Of a DNA stretch of 64,000 nucleotides, positions 1-6,236 are shown piece by piece. The stretch's first letter is position 1; each line of letters begins with the position of its first letter. The translations under genes were made by a program, and so were the position numbers. This DNA comes from an uncultured Clostridia bacterium (GTDB lineage Bacteria; Bacillota; Clostridia; Lachnospirales; CAG-274), in contig CANRHR010000001.1 in assembly GCA_947630475.1 (NCBI GenBank), positions 62,001 through 126,000 on the forward strand, read 5' to 3'. The notes below the pieces were generated by a model. That model made no database searches and was not told where the DNA came from. It saw nothing but the letters and a program-made list of their open reading frames with translations.

Positions 1-203
1 ATGAAATTGAGAGAAATATTGACAGTATAAAATCAAAAATAGATTCAAATTGTGATGAAATTTTTGAAGATTATGGCAATTTATTGTTCTGTGCAGCAAA
101 TATTTCAAGATTTTTAAAAATAAATCCCGAATTTGCCTTGACAAATGCTACAGAAAAGTTTATAAATAGATTTGGACATATTGAAGATAATAGTCCAAAT
201 TAA
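1..203 (+). CDS. mazG: MazG nucleoside triphosphate pyrophosphohydrolase, C-terminal end (partial)
   Basis: Only the last 66 codons are in the window; the frame runs from base 3 to the TAA at 201-203. The visible part contains FEDYGNLLFCAANISRFL followed by NPEFALTNATEKFINRFGHIE, which match the C-terminal MazG helices (E-x-G-D/N-LLF... and N-P-E-x-AL...KF..RF.xIE). MazG hydrolyses (d)NTPs to the monophosphate and pyrophosphate. The position just ahead of hup and rqcP-yabP-yabQ-divIC is as in Bacillus (yabN) and clostridia. The usual catalytic Asp of the second MazG repeat appears here as Asn (EDYGN). Since the N-terminal half is outside the window, activity cannot be judged. Confidence 0.85.
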   Translation, partial: EIERNIDSIKSKIDSNCDEIFEDYGNLLFCAANISRFLKINPEFALTNATEKFINRFGHIEDNSPN

Positions 204-293
204 GGAGTTTCTTATATCGATAAAATGAACGAATTAAGAAATTAATAAAAGGGTAGTTTTAAAGCCCACATTTATTTAAGGAGGAAAATAATT

Positions 294-572
294 ATGAACA
301 AAACTGAATTTGTTGCAGCTATTGCGGAAAAGGCTGAGTTAAGCAAAAAAGATACAGAAAAAGTTTTAAAAGCATTTGAAGATGTTATAACCGAGGAGCT
401 TATTAAATCCGGAGAGGTTCGCTTAGTAGGCTTTGGAACTTTTGATGTTTTGGAAAGAGCAGCTCACGAAGGCAGAAATCCAAGAACCAAAGAAGTTATG
501 ATGATACCGGCATCTAAGGCGCCAAGATTTAGAGCAGGTAAGGCATTAAAGGATGCAGTAAACGGCAAATAA
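294..572 (+). CDS. hup: HU family DNA-binding protein
   Basis: The 92-residue product is full length for HU, the small dimeric nucleoid protein that bends and compacts DNA. It shows the HU pattern: an N-terminal helical part starting MNKTEFVAAIAEKAELSKKD, then VRLVGFGTFDVLERAAHEGR, then the DNA-binding beta arm around GRNPRTKEVMMIPASKAPRF and the terminal AGKALKDAVN helix. The start has a strong GGAGG ribosome binding site ten bases upstream. It lies between mazG and rqcP, a conserved order in Bacillota. Confidence 0.97.
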   Translation: MNKTEFVAAIAEKAELSKKDTEKVLKAFEDVITEELIKSGEVRLVGFGTFDVLERAAHEGRNPRTKEVMMIPASKAPRFRAGKALKDAVNGK

Positions 573-692
573 AATTTATGAAATATAACGGTTTATTTTG
601 ATATTTACAGACGTTTGAAGTTATCCTTTAAACGTCTTTTGTTTAAGCGGGAAATAAATAACTCGTATCTTAGCTATATAGATGAGGTGTAT

Positions 693-932
693 ATGAGATT
701 AGATAAATATTTGAAGGTTTCAAGAATCATTAAAAGAAGAACTGTCGCAAATGAAGCCTGTGATGCCGGCAGAGTTGAGGTTAACGGCAAAACGGCTAAG
801 GCAGGGCTTGAAATAAAAGAAGGAGATATTATCGAAATTAAGTTCGGCAATAACACAACAAGAGTTCAGGTTTTAAGTGTTAAAGAAAGTATTCGAAAAG
901 AAGACGCCAATTCAATGTATAAAAGTTTGTAA
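693..932 (+). CDS. rqcP: RqcP, S4-domain RNA-binding protein of ribosome quality control
   Basis: The start chosen is the ATG at 693. It follows GAGGTG and gives 79 residues, the normal family length; an upstream in-frame ATG at 615 would add 26 residues unlike the family. The protein is an almost pure S4 domain: [50 protein letters not shown]. RqcP (YabO) stabilises the P-site tRNA on obstructed 50S subunits and works with RqcH during C-terminal alanine tailing of stalled nascent chains. It lies between hup and yabP. A hairpin that looks like its terminator begins 1 base after the stop. Confidence 0.93.
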   Translation: MRLDKYLKVSRIIKRRTVANEACDAGRVEVNGKTAKAGLEIKEGDIIEIKFGNNTTRVQVLSVKESIRKEDANSMYKSL

Positions 933-933
933 T

Positions 934-985
934 AAAACCTCCTGTATTTTTATATAATTATAATGGACAAAATACAGGAGGTTTT
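934..985 (+). promoter_or_regulatory. 17-bp perfect hairpin: rqcP terminator that also sequesters the yabP ribosome binding site
   Basis: Bases 934-950 (AAAACCTCCTGTATTTT) and 969-985 (AAAATACAGGAGGTTTT) are perfect inverted repeats around an 18-base loop. The 3' arm contains AGGAGG, the yabP ribosome binding site, and is followed by a T run and the yabP ATG at 988. On read-through transcripts the hairpin would act as an intrinsic terminator and hide the yabP start. The loop holds two TATAAT-like hexamers (953-958, 959-964). A transcript starting within or after the loop would lack the 5' arm and leave the site free. The pairing is seen directly; the regulatory role is inferred. Confidence 0.7.
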
Positions 986-987
986 TT

Positions 988-1272
988 ATGAGCGAAGAAA
1001 AGGGCAGTGTTAAGCATAATTTTATTATGAACAACAGACGAGAAATAAGCATGACCGGCGTAATTGATATTATAAGTTTTGATGAAGAAATGATTGCAGC
1101 CGAAACGGAAATGGGAATTATTATAATAAAAGGTGAAAATTTTCGTATTAATAATTTGAATATTGAAAAAAAAGAGCTGGAAGCAGAAGGAGATATCAAC
1201 TCTATAAACTATGAAGACAGCGCTTCATATGGGAAGCTTGGCGGCTCATTTTTCGGAAAAATATTTAAATAG
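988..1272 (+). CDS. yabP: Sporulation protein YabP
   Basis: The 94-residue product matches the YabP/YqfC family in length and sequence, with the core HNFIMNNRREISMTGVIDII, FDEEMIAAETEMGIIIIKGE and the closing GGSFFGKIFK. In Bacillus yabP is expressed in the mother cell under sigma-E and is needed, with yabQ, for spore cortex formation. Here it is followed 11 bases later by yabQ and preceded by rqcP, the same order as in Bacillus. Its ribosome binding site lies inside the 3' arm of a 17-bp hairpin, so translation from read-through mRNA should be low. Confidence 0.92.
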   Translation: MSEEKGSVKHNFIMNNRREISMTGVIDIISFDEEMIAAETEMGIIIIKGENFRINNLNIEKKELEAEGDINSINYEDSASYGKLGGSFFGKIFK

Positions 1273-1283
1273 GCGGCGATTAT

Positions 1284-1802
1284 ATGATTTTATCAATGTC
1301 AGAGCAGGCAAGATTATTTTTGATAAGCGTTGTTTTAGGATTTATTTTTGGGTTTGGTTATGATTGGATAAGAGTATTTAGAAGAATAATAAAACACCTT
1401 GGTTTTTTGGTTCAGGCGGAAGATATTTTATATTGGCTTTTTGCCTGCGGAATTTTGTTTTTTGTTATGCTTAAGGAAAATTACGGCGAAATAAGAGCAT
1501 ATCTTATCATAGGAACTTTTATAGGCATGATTTTATATTTTAATACGTTAAGCGGGCTTTTTTTGAATATATCAATGGCTGTTGTAGGGTTTATAAAAAG
1601 GATTATTATTCTGTTTTTTAACATAATTACAGCCCCGTTTAAAATGATGTTTAAAATTTTGATTATACCTTGCAAATTTTTTACAAATGTATTAAAAAAT
1701 ACTCAAAAAAATTTAAAAAATCTATTGAAAAAAAATCCAATTTATGCAAAAATAATAAATTATAGGAATAGTATACATAAAAAAAATAAAAGTTCCGGCT
1801 GA
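1284..1802 (+). CDS. yabQ: Spore cortex biosynthesis protein YabQ
   Basis: A 172-residue membrane protein with about five hydrophobic segments: near residues 8-25 (LFLISVVLGFIFGFGY), 45-62, 70-87, 92-110 and 112-130. A long basic tail ends in HKKNKSSG. This topology, the length and the position between yabP and divIC identify YabQ, which is required for cortex peptidoglycan formation in Bacillus and sits in the mother-cell outer forespore membrane. The start has GGCGG upstream and lies 11 bases after yabP, so the two genes are probably co-transcribed. Confidence 0.9.
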   Translation: MILSMSEQARLFLISVVLGFIFGFGYDWIRVFRRIIKHLGFLVQAEDILYWLFACGILFFVMLKENYGEIRAYLIIGTFIGMILYFNTLSGLFLNISMAVVGFIKRIIILFFNIITAPFKMMFKILIIPCKFFTNVLKNTQKNLKNLLKKNPIYAKIINYRNSIHKKNKSSG

Positions 1803-1819
1803 TAAGGATGTGATTTTGA

Positions 1820-2104
1820 TTGAAAAAAAATAAGCTTAAAGGTATTTTATTATATATTTTAGCTATGTTCATTCTTTTTATGTTCTTTTTTATTATTATT
1901 TTAAATCAATATAAAATAATAATGAATAATGACGATCAAATCAAAATGCTTAATAAACAAATTGCTGATGCAACAAAATTCAGAGAAGAGCTTACAGCAC
2001 AAAGTGAATATAAAGAAAGCGATGAATATATAGAAAAGATTGCTCGTGAATATGGCATGGTTAAACCAAATGAAATTATTTTTATTGAGCAAAACAAAGA
2101 ATAA
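1820..2104 (+). CDS. divIC: Septum formation initiator, DivIC/FtsB family
   Basis: A 94-residue bitopic protein: a short basic cytoplasmic end, one membrane segment at about residues 8-30 (LYILAMFILFMFFFIIIL), then a coiled coil and the conserved YIEKIAREYGMVKPNEIIF end. The frame starts with TTG at 1820, after a weak AAGGATG site. FtsB/DivIC forms a complex with FtsL/DivIB and activates septal peptidoglycan synthesis. Its place after yabQ is as in Bacillus subtilis. Confidence 0.9.
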   Translation: MKKNKLKGILLYILAMFILFMFFFIIILNQYKIIMNNDDQIKMLNKQIADATKFREELTAQSEYKESDEYIEKIAREYGMVKPNEIIFIEQNKE

Positions 2105-2130
2105 TCAATAAAAATAAAATCAATTTAAAA

Positions 2131-2210
2131 TGCGGATAGGGGGATTTGAACCCCCACTCGTAAGAACCGGATTCTAAGTCCGGCGCGTCTGCCAATTCCG
2201 CCATATCCGC
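2131..2210 (-). tRNA. tRNA-Leu (anticodon TAG)
   Basis: Read on the - strand, the 80 bases fold as a tRNA. The acceptor GCGGATA (2204-2210) pairs with TATCCGC (2132-2138) and the discriminator is A at 2131. The D arm is GGCGGAATTGGCAGACGCG, and the anticodon stem GGACT-TAG-AATCC gives anticodon TAG. A variable arm is present, and the T arm is GGGGGTTCAAATCCCCC. CCA is not encoded. The gene lies downstream of tsf in the same orientation, separated by the hairpins at 2271-2316. Confidence 0.95.
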
Positions 2211-2270
2211 ATACATTTATCATTTGACATTATATTATAAATTAATTTTACAGTCAAGTATTTTATTGAC

Positions 2271-2316
2271 AAACAAAGCTTGTGGGGCAAAGCTTTGTTT
2301 AAATAGCTTGCCCCAC
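2271..2316 (-). terminator. Two mutually exclusive hairpins downstream of tsf
   Basis: Two perfect stems share bases. Stem 1 pairs AAACAAAGCTT (2271-2281) with AAGCTTTGTTT (2290-2300). Stem 2 pairs GTGGGGCAA (2282-2290) with TTGCCCCAC (2308-2316). The first arm of stem 2 is the loop of stem 1, so both cannot form together. On the - strand stem 2 is transcribed first, then stem 1 followed by GTCAATAAAA. The position just after the tsf stop fits a terminator. The overlap resembles attenuator architecture, but no regulator was seen. Confidence 0.6.
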
Positions 2317-2332
2317 ATTTTACGGTAAAAGA

Positions 2333-3274
2333 TTAGTTATTTCCCATAGCTTTAGCAACTTCAGCGGCAAAATCTTCTTCTTTTTTGGCAATTCCTTCGC
2401 CTGTTTCAAAACGAACAAATCTCTTTATTGAAACATTTCCGCCTATTTCCTTTGCAACCTTGGCAAGATATTGGCCAACATTTTCTTTATCCTCTGCTTT
2501 TACATATTCTTGATCAACAAGGCAGATTTCTTTAAATTCTTTGTTAAGTCTTCCCTGAATCATTTTTTCAATAACCTTATCCGGTTTTGAAGCATTGGCA
2601 GGATCATTTTTAGCCTGTTGAGTTAAAATATCTGTTTCTTTTGCTATAAATTCTTGTGAAATTTCATCTTTTGAAACAAATTGAGGATTCATAGCGGCAA
2701 TTTGCATACAAATATTTTTTCCGGCTTCGATTAAAGCATCATTTTTAACATCAGATATAAATTCAACCAAAACAGCAACCTTACCGCCTGCATGGAGATA
2801 AGATACAAATACTGAATTTTCTTCGCTTACAAATTTTTCAAAGCGCCTGATGGAAAGATTTTCACCTATAACAGCTATCTGTTGGCTTAATGCCTCTTTA
2901 ACGGTTACGGTTTCGTCATTGATCCACTTTTCCGCAAACAATTCATCTAAATTTTTTGCTTCGGATTTAGCAATATGCTTTGCTACATCATTAACGTAAT
3001 TTTTAAACACATCGTTTTTTGCAACGAAATCGGTTTCACTGTTTACCTCTACAACAACGCCAATGCTTTTTTCATCATTAATATAAGCATAGCTTAAGCC
3101 CTCGGAAGCTATACGTCCGGCTTTTTTTGCAGCGGCAGCAAGTCCCTTTTCTCTTAAAATCTCGATAGCCTTTTCAATATTGCCGTCAGCCTCAACCAAC
3201 GCCTCTTTACAGGTACTCATTCCAACACCTGTAATTTCTCTGAGTTCTTTAATCATAGCAGCAGTTACAGCCAT
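2333..3274 (-). CDS. tsf: Elongation factor Ts
   Basis: A 313-residue guanine nucleotide exchange factor for EF-Tu. The N-terminal UBA-like part contains MIKELREITGVGMSTCKEAL and ALVEADGNIEKAIEILREKG, and the core motif VVEVNSETDFVAKN (TDFV inserts at the EF-Tu magnesium site) is intact. A GGAGG site precedes the ATG. The gene follows rpsB by 115 bases, the standard pairing. A terminator-like hairpin between them may lower tsf expression relative to rpsB. Confidence 0.98.
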   Translation of the reverse strand: MAVTAAMIKELREITGVGMSTCKEALVEADGNIEKAIEILREKGLAAAAKKAGRIASEGLSYAYINDEKSIGVVVEVNSETDFVAKNDVFKNYVNDVAKHIAKSEAKNLDELFAEKWINDETVTVKEALSQQIAVIGENLSIRRFEKFVSEENSVFVSYLHAGGKVAVLVEFISDVKNDALIEAGKNICMQIAAMNPQFVSKDEISQEFIAKETDILTQQAKNDPANASKPDKVIEKMIQGRLNKEFKEICLVDQEYVKAEDKENVGQYLAKVAKEIGGNVSIKRFVRFETGEGIAKKEEDFAAEVAKAMGNN

Positions 3275-3319
3275 TTTTTTTACCTCCGTATAAAGTTTAA
3301 TATAATTTTTGCATATAAT

Positions 3320-3346
3320 AAAAACTCCGACCCCAAAGGATCGGAG
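3320..3346 (-). terminator. Terminator-like hairpin between rpsB and tsf
   Basis: On the - strand CTCCGA (3341-3346) pairs with TCGGAG (3325-3330), with extra C/G pairing towards the loop, and is followed directly by TTTTTATTAT. This is a short intrinsic-terminator shape inside the rpsB-tsf operon. Because tsf has no obvious promoter of its own, partial read-through (attenuation) is the simplest reading. Confidence 0.6.
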
Positions 3347-3389
3347 CCATAGGAAAATTCCCTATAATAAATATTTTTATAATATATAA

Positions 3390-4109
3390 TTATTCTTCCA
3401 CTTCGGCAGGAGCTTCATCGTGAGCTTCTCCTTGTCTTGCTTCGATAACAGCATCGGCAATTTTGCTTGCTATAAGCTTAACGGCACGAATTGCATCATC
3501 GTTGCCCGGAATAACATAATCAATTTCTTCGGGATCACAGTTTGTATCAACAATAGCAACAGTAGGTATATCCAAGCTGATTGCCTCTTGAACTGCAATT
3601 CTTTCTTTTCTTGGGTCGACAATAAACATAACATCAGGGATTCTTGTCATTTCTTTTATGCCGCCGATGTTTTTATCAAGCTTTTCTTTTTCATGCATAA
3701 GTTTTGCAACTTCTTTTTTAGGCAGTACATCCATAGTACCGTCTTCGATCATAGCTTCAAGATCCTTTAATCTTTTAATTCTTGTTTTGATGGTTTCGAA
3801 ATTTGTAAGCATTCCGCCAAGCCATCTTTCATTAACGTAATACATACCGCATCTTTCAGCCTCTTCCTTAATGGAATCCTGAGCCTGCTTTTTTGTGCCT
3901 ACAAAAAGGATTTCTCCTCCATCTTTAATAATGTTTACAACGGCTTCATAGGCTTCATCAACTTTTTTTACGGTTTTTTGAAGATCGATAATGTAGATAC
4001 CGTTTCTTTCGGCAAAAATATACTCTGCCATTTTAGGATCCCATCTTCTTGTCTGATGACCGAAATGGACACCGGCTTCCAATAATTGCTTCATTGAGAT
4101 AACACTCAT
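3390..4109 (-). CDS. rpsB: 30S ribosomal protein S2
   Basis: The 239 residues match bacterial S2 throughout: [98 protein letters not shown], and an acidic C-terminal tail (APAEVEE). An AAAGGAGG site precedes the ATG. It is the first gene of an rpsB-tsf unit driven by a consensus promoter about 140 bases upstream. The leader of about 130 nt is long enough for autoregulation, but no named leader motif was recognised. Confidence 0.98.
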   Translation of the reverse strand: MSVISMKQLLEAGVHFGHQTRRWDPKMAEYIFAERNGIYIIDLQKTVKKVDEAYEAVVNIIKDGGEILFVGTKKQAQDSIKEEAERCGMYYVNERWLGGMLTNFETIKTRIKRLKDLEAMIEDGTMDVLPKKEVAKLMHEKEKLDKNIGGIKEMTRIPDVMFIVDPRKERIAVQEAISLDIPTVAIVDTNCDPEEIDYVIPGNDDAIRAVKLIASKIADAVIEARQGEAHDEAPAEVEE

Positions 4110-4250
4110 ATAACTTCCTCCTTTGGTTTTTCCTCCACAGATCTATATGAGAACCTATCAAGGCTGTTTTAAACGTCTTGTATTAAAAGCGAACAGCGAA
4201 AAACAGGCACCACTCAACATAATAATCTGTGTGTGTTTTATACGGTGGAA

Positions 4251-4279
4251 ATTATATCACAATAAAACAATAATTGCAA
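4251..4279 (-). promoter_or_regulatory. Promoter of rpsB-tsf
   Basis: On the - strand TTGCAA (4274-4279), 17 bases, then TATAAT (4251-4256): a near-consensus housekeeping sigma-A promoter. The start of transcription would be near 4244, leaving a leader of about 130 nt before rpsB. Confidence 0.75.
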
Positions 4280-4362
4280 GCATTTTATTTTTTATTTAGG
4301 ACATTTTAGGTTCAGTTTGTTTCAAAAAAATTGAAAAAGAGAAATAAAAGCAATAAAATAAC

Positions 4363-4497
4363 AGCAGATTAAGTTAATCTGCTTTTTATATGTGGGCTTA
4401 TTTATGTCCGAATAATACACAAATATAAAAGAAAACAATTGATAAATACGATTATAAATTAATTGCATAGTGCATAAGAATAAAACTTATGCACTAT
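4363..4497 (+). other. Two orphan terminator-like hairpins in a gene-free stretch
   Basis: The 295 bases between the rpsB promoter and the XRE gene hold no gene. Two stems are present. AGCAGATT (4363-4370) pairs with AATCTGCT (4376-4383) and is followed by TTTTAT. ATAGTGCATAAG (4467-4478) pairs with CTTATGCACTAT (4486-4497), 12 of 12, and is followed by TTTTATCC. Both T runs are on the + strand, where no upstream gene exists. The first could also serve the XRE gene on the - strand. A small + strand transcript ending here is possible but no promoter was identified. Confidence 0.45.
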
Positions 4498-4574
4498 TTT
4501 TATCCCCAAACATCATAATATTTAGGCATATGGCTACAATTGAATATAAATACATATTGTATTAAAAAATTCTT

Positions 4575-4778
4575 TTATCTTGTTTTATCGTGATACAGTA
4601 TGTCAGATACTTCACAATCCAAAATAAAACATAATGTATCTAAAGTTTTTGTTGTGATTGGCATACCTTTTTTCATACGTTGAATTGTATTTGAAGAAAC
4701 GCCTGTTTTAAATATTAAATAATATTCGGTTATGTTCTTTTTTAAAAGTGTTTCGTAAAACGGTTTATATGAAATCAT
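4575..4778 (-). CDS. Small XRE-family (Cro/CI-type) helix-turn-helix regulator
   Basis: The 67-residue protein is a lone helix-turn-helix: LLKKNITEYYLIFKTGVSSN, TIQRMKKGMPITTKTLDTLC and FILDCEVSDILYH. This is the layout of the short YozG/HTH_26-like Cro/CI regulators (recognition helix around SSNTIQRMKKG). There is no sensor or oligomerisation domain. It lies in a small accessory stretch between rpsB and a SLOG-like gene, both flanked by repeats. A spaced ATATTGAGTATA-type symmetric sequence upstream (about 4828-4841) could be its operator, which is speculation. Confidence 0.75.
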   Translation of the reverse strand: MISYKPFYETLLKKNITEYYLIFKTGVSSNTIQRMKKGMPITTKTLDTLCFILDCEVSDILYHDKTR

Positions 4779-4890
4779 TTATATCACCTTAAAATAATAT
4801 AACATACTTAATCTCTTGACTATACTCAATATATTGAGTATAATTTAATTAAAATCTATATATTAGACTATCCAAATATTAAAATATTAT

Positions 4891-5095
4891 TTTAATCGAC
4901 TAAGTAAGTCCTTGTCTTTTAGGCGGCAGGTACTTACTGTTGTGTTAGGCAGGCGAAAATCGTATTTTCGCCGAGGAAAAAGGCAAGTTTCAAGGCTTTT
5001 AAAGCCGCCTGAATGAGCCTTTTGTTCATCAAGCTTTATCATAAGCCATTGGTTATGAGTACGCAGCATAAGCATAGTACGAATAATATTGACAT
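4891..5095 (+). repeat. Dispersed repeat family A, copy 1 (interrupted by a family B unit)
   Basis: The outer parts match two other intergenic sites (13082-13178 and 44870-44974, both inverted). Shared blocks are CGACTAAGTAAG near the left end, TTTTAGGCGGCAGGTACTT, then a gap, CATTGGTTATGAGTA, and GCAGCATAAGC followed by TACGAATA. In the simple copies the blocks are adjacent. Here about 85 bases of family B sit between them. The unit contains two small hairpins. A 62-codon open frame on the - strand covers it but has no independent support. Confidence 0.65.
4952..5036 (+). repeat. Dispersed repeat family B, copy 1
   Basis: It begins with a perfect stem GGCGAAAAT (4952-4960) / ATTTTCGCC (4964-4972), then GAGGAAAAAGGCAAGTTTC, AAGGCTTTTAAAGCC and AAGCTTTA. 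The copy at 12740-12830 shares GCCGAGGAAAA and AGTTTCAAGG at the same spacing. Its first stem is GGCGGAA/TTCCGCC, so both arms changed together. That covariation suggests a selected hairpin. Confidence 0.6.
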
Positions 5096-5115
5096 AATAT
5101 AAAATGAGGTGTTTT

Positions 5116-5577
5116 ATGAAAAGATGTTGTTTTGTGGGTCACAGTGAAATATATGGCAATAGAGATTTAATATATGATATGATAAGAAATAAATCTGAAG
5201 AATTGATAATAAAAAAAGGTGTAAAAGAATTTTGGACAGGAAATTACGGAGAATTTGATCATATTGCAGCCTCTGCTGTAAGAAATTTAAAAAAAACCTA
5301 CTTAGATATATCAATTATATTGATTATTCCTTATTTAACAGATGAAATAAATAAATATAAAGAACAGTACAACAAAGATTATGATATGATAATTATTTCG
5401 GATATACCTGAAAAAACACCGAAAAAATACCATATAATCAAAACAAATGAATATATGGTTGATAATTCCGATTATTTAATTTGTTTTATTAATCATAATT
5501 GGGGAGGTGCTGTCAAAACACTTGAATACGCTGAAAAGAAAAAACACATTACAATATTTAATATAGATAAATTATAA
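5116..5577 (+). CDS. SLOG-like (DUF1273/YpsA-type) putative nucleotide-binding protein
   Basis: A 153-residue protein with a Rossmann-like SLOG pattern. It starts KRCCFVGHSEIYG, has FWTGNYGEFDHIAASAVRNL (the G-x-G-x-D..A nucleotide-ligand loop), a second strand ISIILIIPYL, and ends DNSDYLICFINHNWGGAVKT with a G-G-A-K/T motif. SLOG domains bind nucleotide-derived or NAD-like ligands; the specific job is unknown. The start at 5116 follows GAGGTG; an in-frame ATG at 5104 overlaps that site and is less likely. It stands alone between repeats, next to a small XRE regulator on the other strand. Confidence 0.65.
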   Translation: MKRCCFVGHSEIYGNRDLIYDMIRNKSEELIIKKGVKEFWTGNYGEFDHIAASAVRNLKKTYLDISIILIIPYLTDEINKYKEQYNKDYDMIIISDIPEKTPKKYHIIKTNEYMVDNSDYLICFINHNWGGAVKTLEYAEKKKHITIFNIDKL

Positions 5578-5604
5578 ATCTGACGCTTTTTAGGCGATGG
5601 GCGC

Positions 5605-5642
5605 TTGCTTTAAGTGAGAGTGCAATACCTCACTTAAAGCAA
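5605..5642 (+). terminator. Terminator downstream of the SLOG-like gene
   Basis: TTGCTTTAAGTGAG (5605-5618) pairs perfectly with CTCACTTAAAGCAA (5629-5642) around a 10-base loop, followed by AGGTTTTTA. It lies 28 bases after the gene's stop. The bases just before it (TTTTTAGGCGATGGGCGCTT, 5588-5607) resemble the TTTTAGGCGGTGGGTACTT block of repeat family A, so this terminator may derive from a decayed copy. Confidence 0.65.
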
Positions 5643-5682
5643 AGGTTTTTAAAAATTGTTCATAAAAAGTTAAATTTTGCTT

Positions 5683-6036
5683 TTATTTTTCTTTTGGATT
5701 AAAAATAAGAGCTGACAAAAATCCAAAAACAATGGCAGCGTTGATGCCTGCCGCCGCAGCCTTTATTCCGCCTGTTAAAATTCCTGTTATTCCCGTTTCG
5801 TCAACCTCTCTTATTACTCCCTTTGCTAAGGTATTGCCAAAGCCGGGCAGGGGAACCGTAGCGCCTGCTCCGGCAAAATCAACAAGCTTTTCATACCAGC
5901 CCAAACCGCCCAATATGCATCCAATTACAACAAACATGACCAAAATTCTTGCAGAGGTAAGCTTTGTTTTGTCAATTAAAATTTGTCCTATAATACATAT
6001 TGCTCCTCCTACAATAAAAGCTTTTAAATAATCCAT
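5683..6036 (-). CDS. spoVAE: Stage V sporulation protein SpoVAE (AEb type)
   Basis: The start at 6036 has AAAGGGTG upstream and gives 117 residues, the family length; the longer frame adds 14 unsupported residues. Family features are AFIVGGAICIIGQILIDKTK, FVVIGCILGGLGWYEKLVDF, AGAGATVPLPGFGNTLAKG and INAAIVFGFLSALIFNPKEK, with about three or four membrane segments. SpoVA proteins form the channel that moves calcium dipicolinate across the inner spore membrane. spoVAC and spoVAD, normally adjacent, are not here, so this is a stand-alone copy. Confidence 0.93.
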   Translation of the reverse strand: MDYLKAFIVGGAICIIGQILIDKTKLTSARILVMFVVIGCILGGLGWYEKLVDFAGAGATVPLPGFGNTLAKGVIREVDETGITGILTGGIKAAAAGINAAIVFGFLSALIFNPKEK

Positions 6037-6148
6037 TTTTTCACCCTTTCTTATTAAATTTTTCAGAAAAAGCATCACAAATTGAATACTTATGATTTGT
6101 TTTTTCTGGTTATATTTTTGGTATTTTGCTTAAAATTATGCTAAATAC

Positions 6149-6177
6149 TTGAAAATATTTCTTTTTTTAAGTATAAT
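6149..6177 (+). promoter_or_regulatory. Promoter of prfC
   Basis: TTGAAA (6149-6154), 17 bases, TATAAT (6172-6177): a good sigma-A promoter ending 59 bases before the prfC start. Confidence 0.7.
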
Positions 6178-6236
6178 AAGCCCGTTCGTTGTTTATATAA
6201 AAATTTAAAATTTTATTTTTTGAAAGGATAAAGTTA

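Noticed and set aside
4110-4250. Named autoregulatory leader upstream of rpsB
   Set aside because: The leader is long enough, but no convincing match to a described S2 leader fold was found.
4887-5075. 62-codon open frame on the - strand
   Set aside because: It lies entirely within repeats A and B, has no ribosome binding site, and its sequence follows the repeat blocks rather than a protein family.
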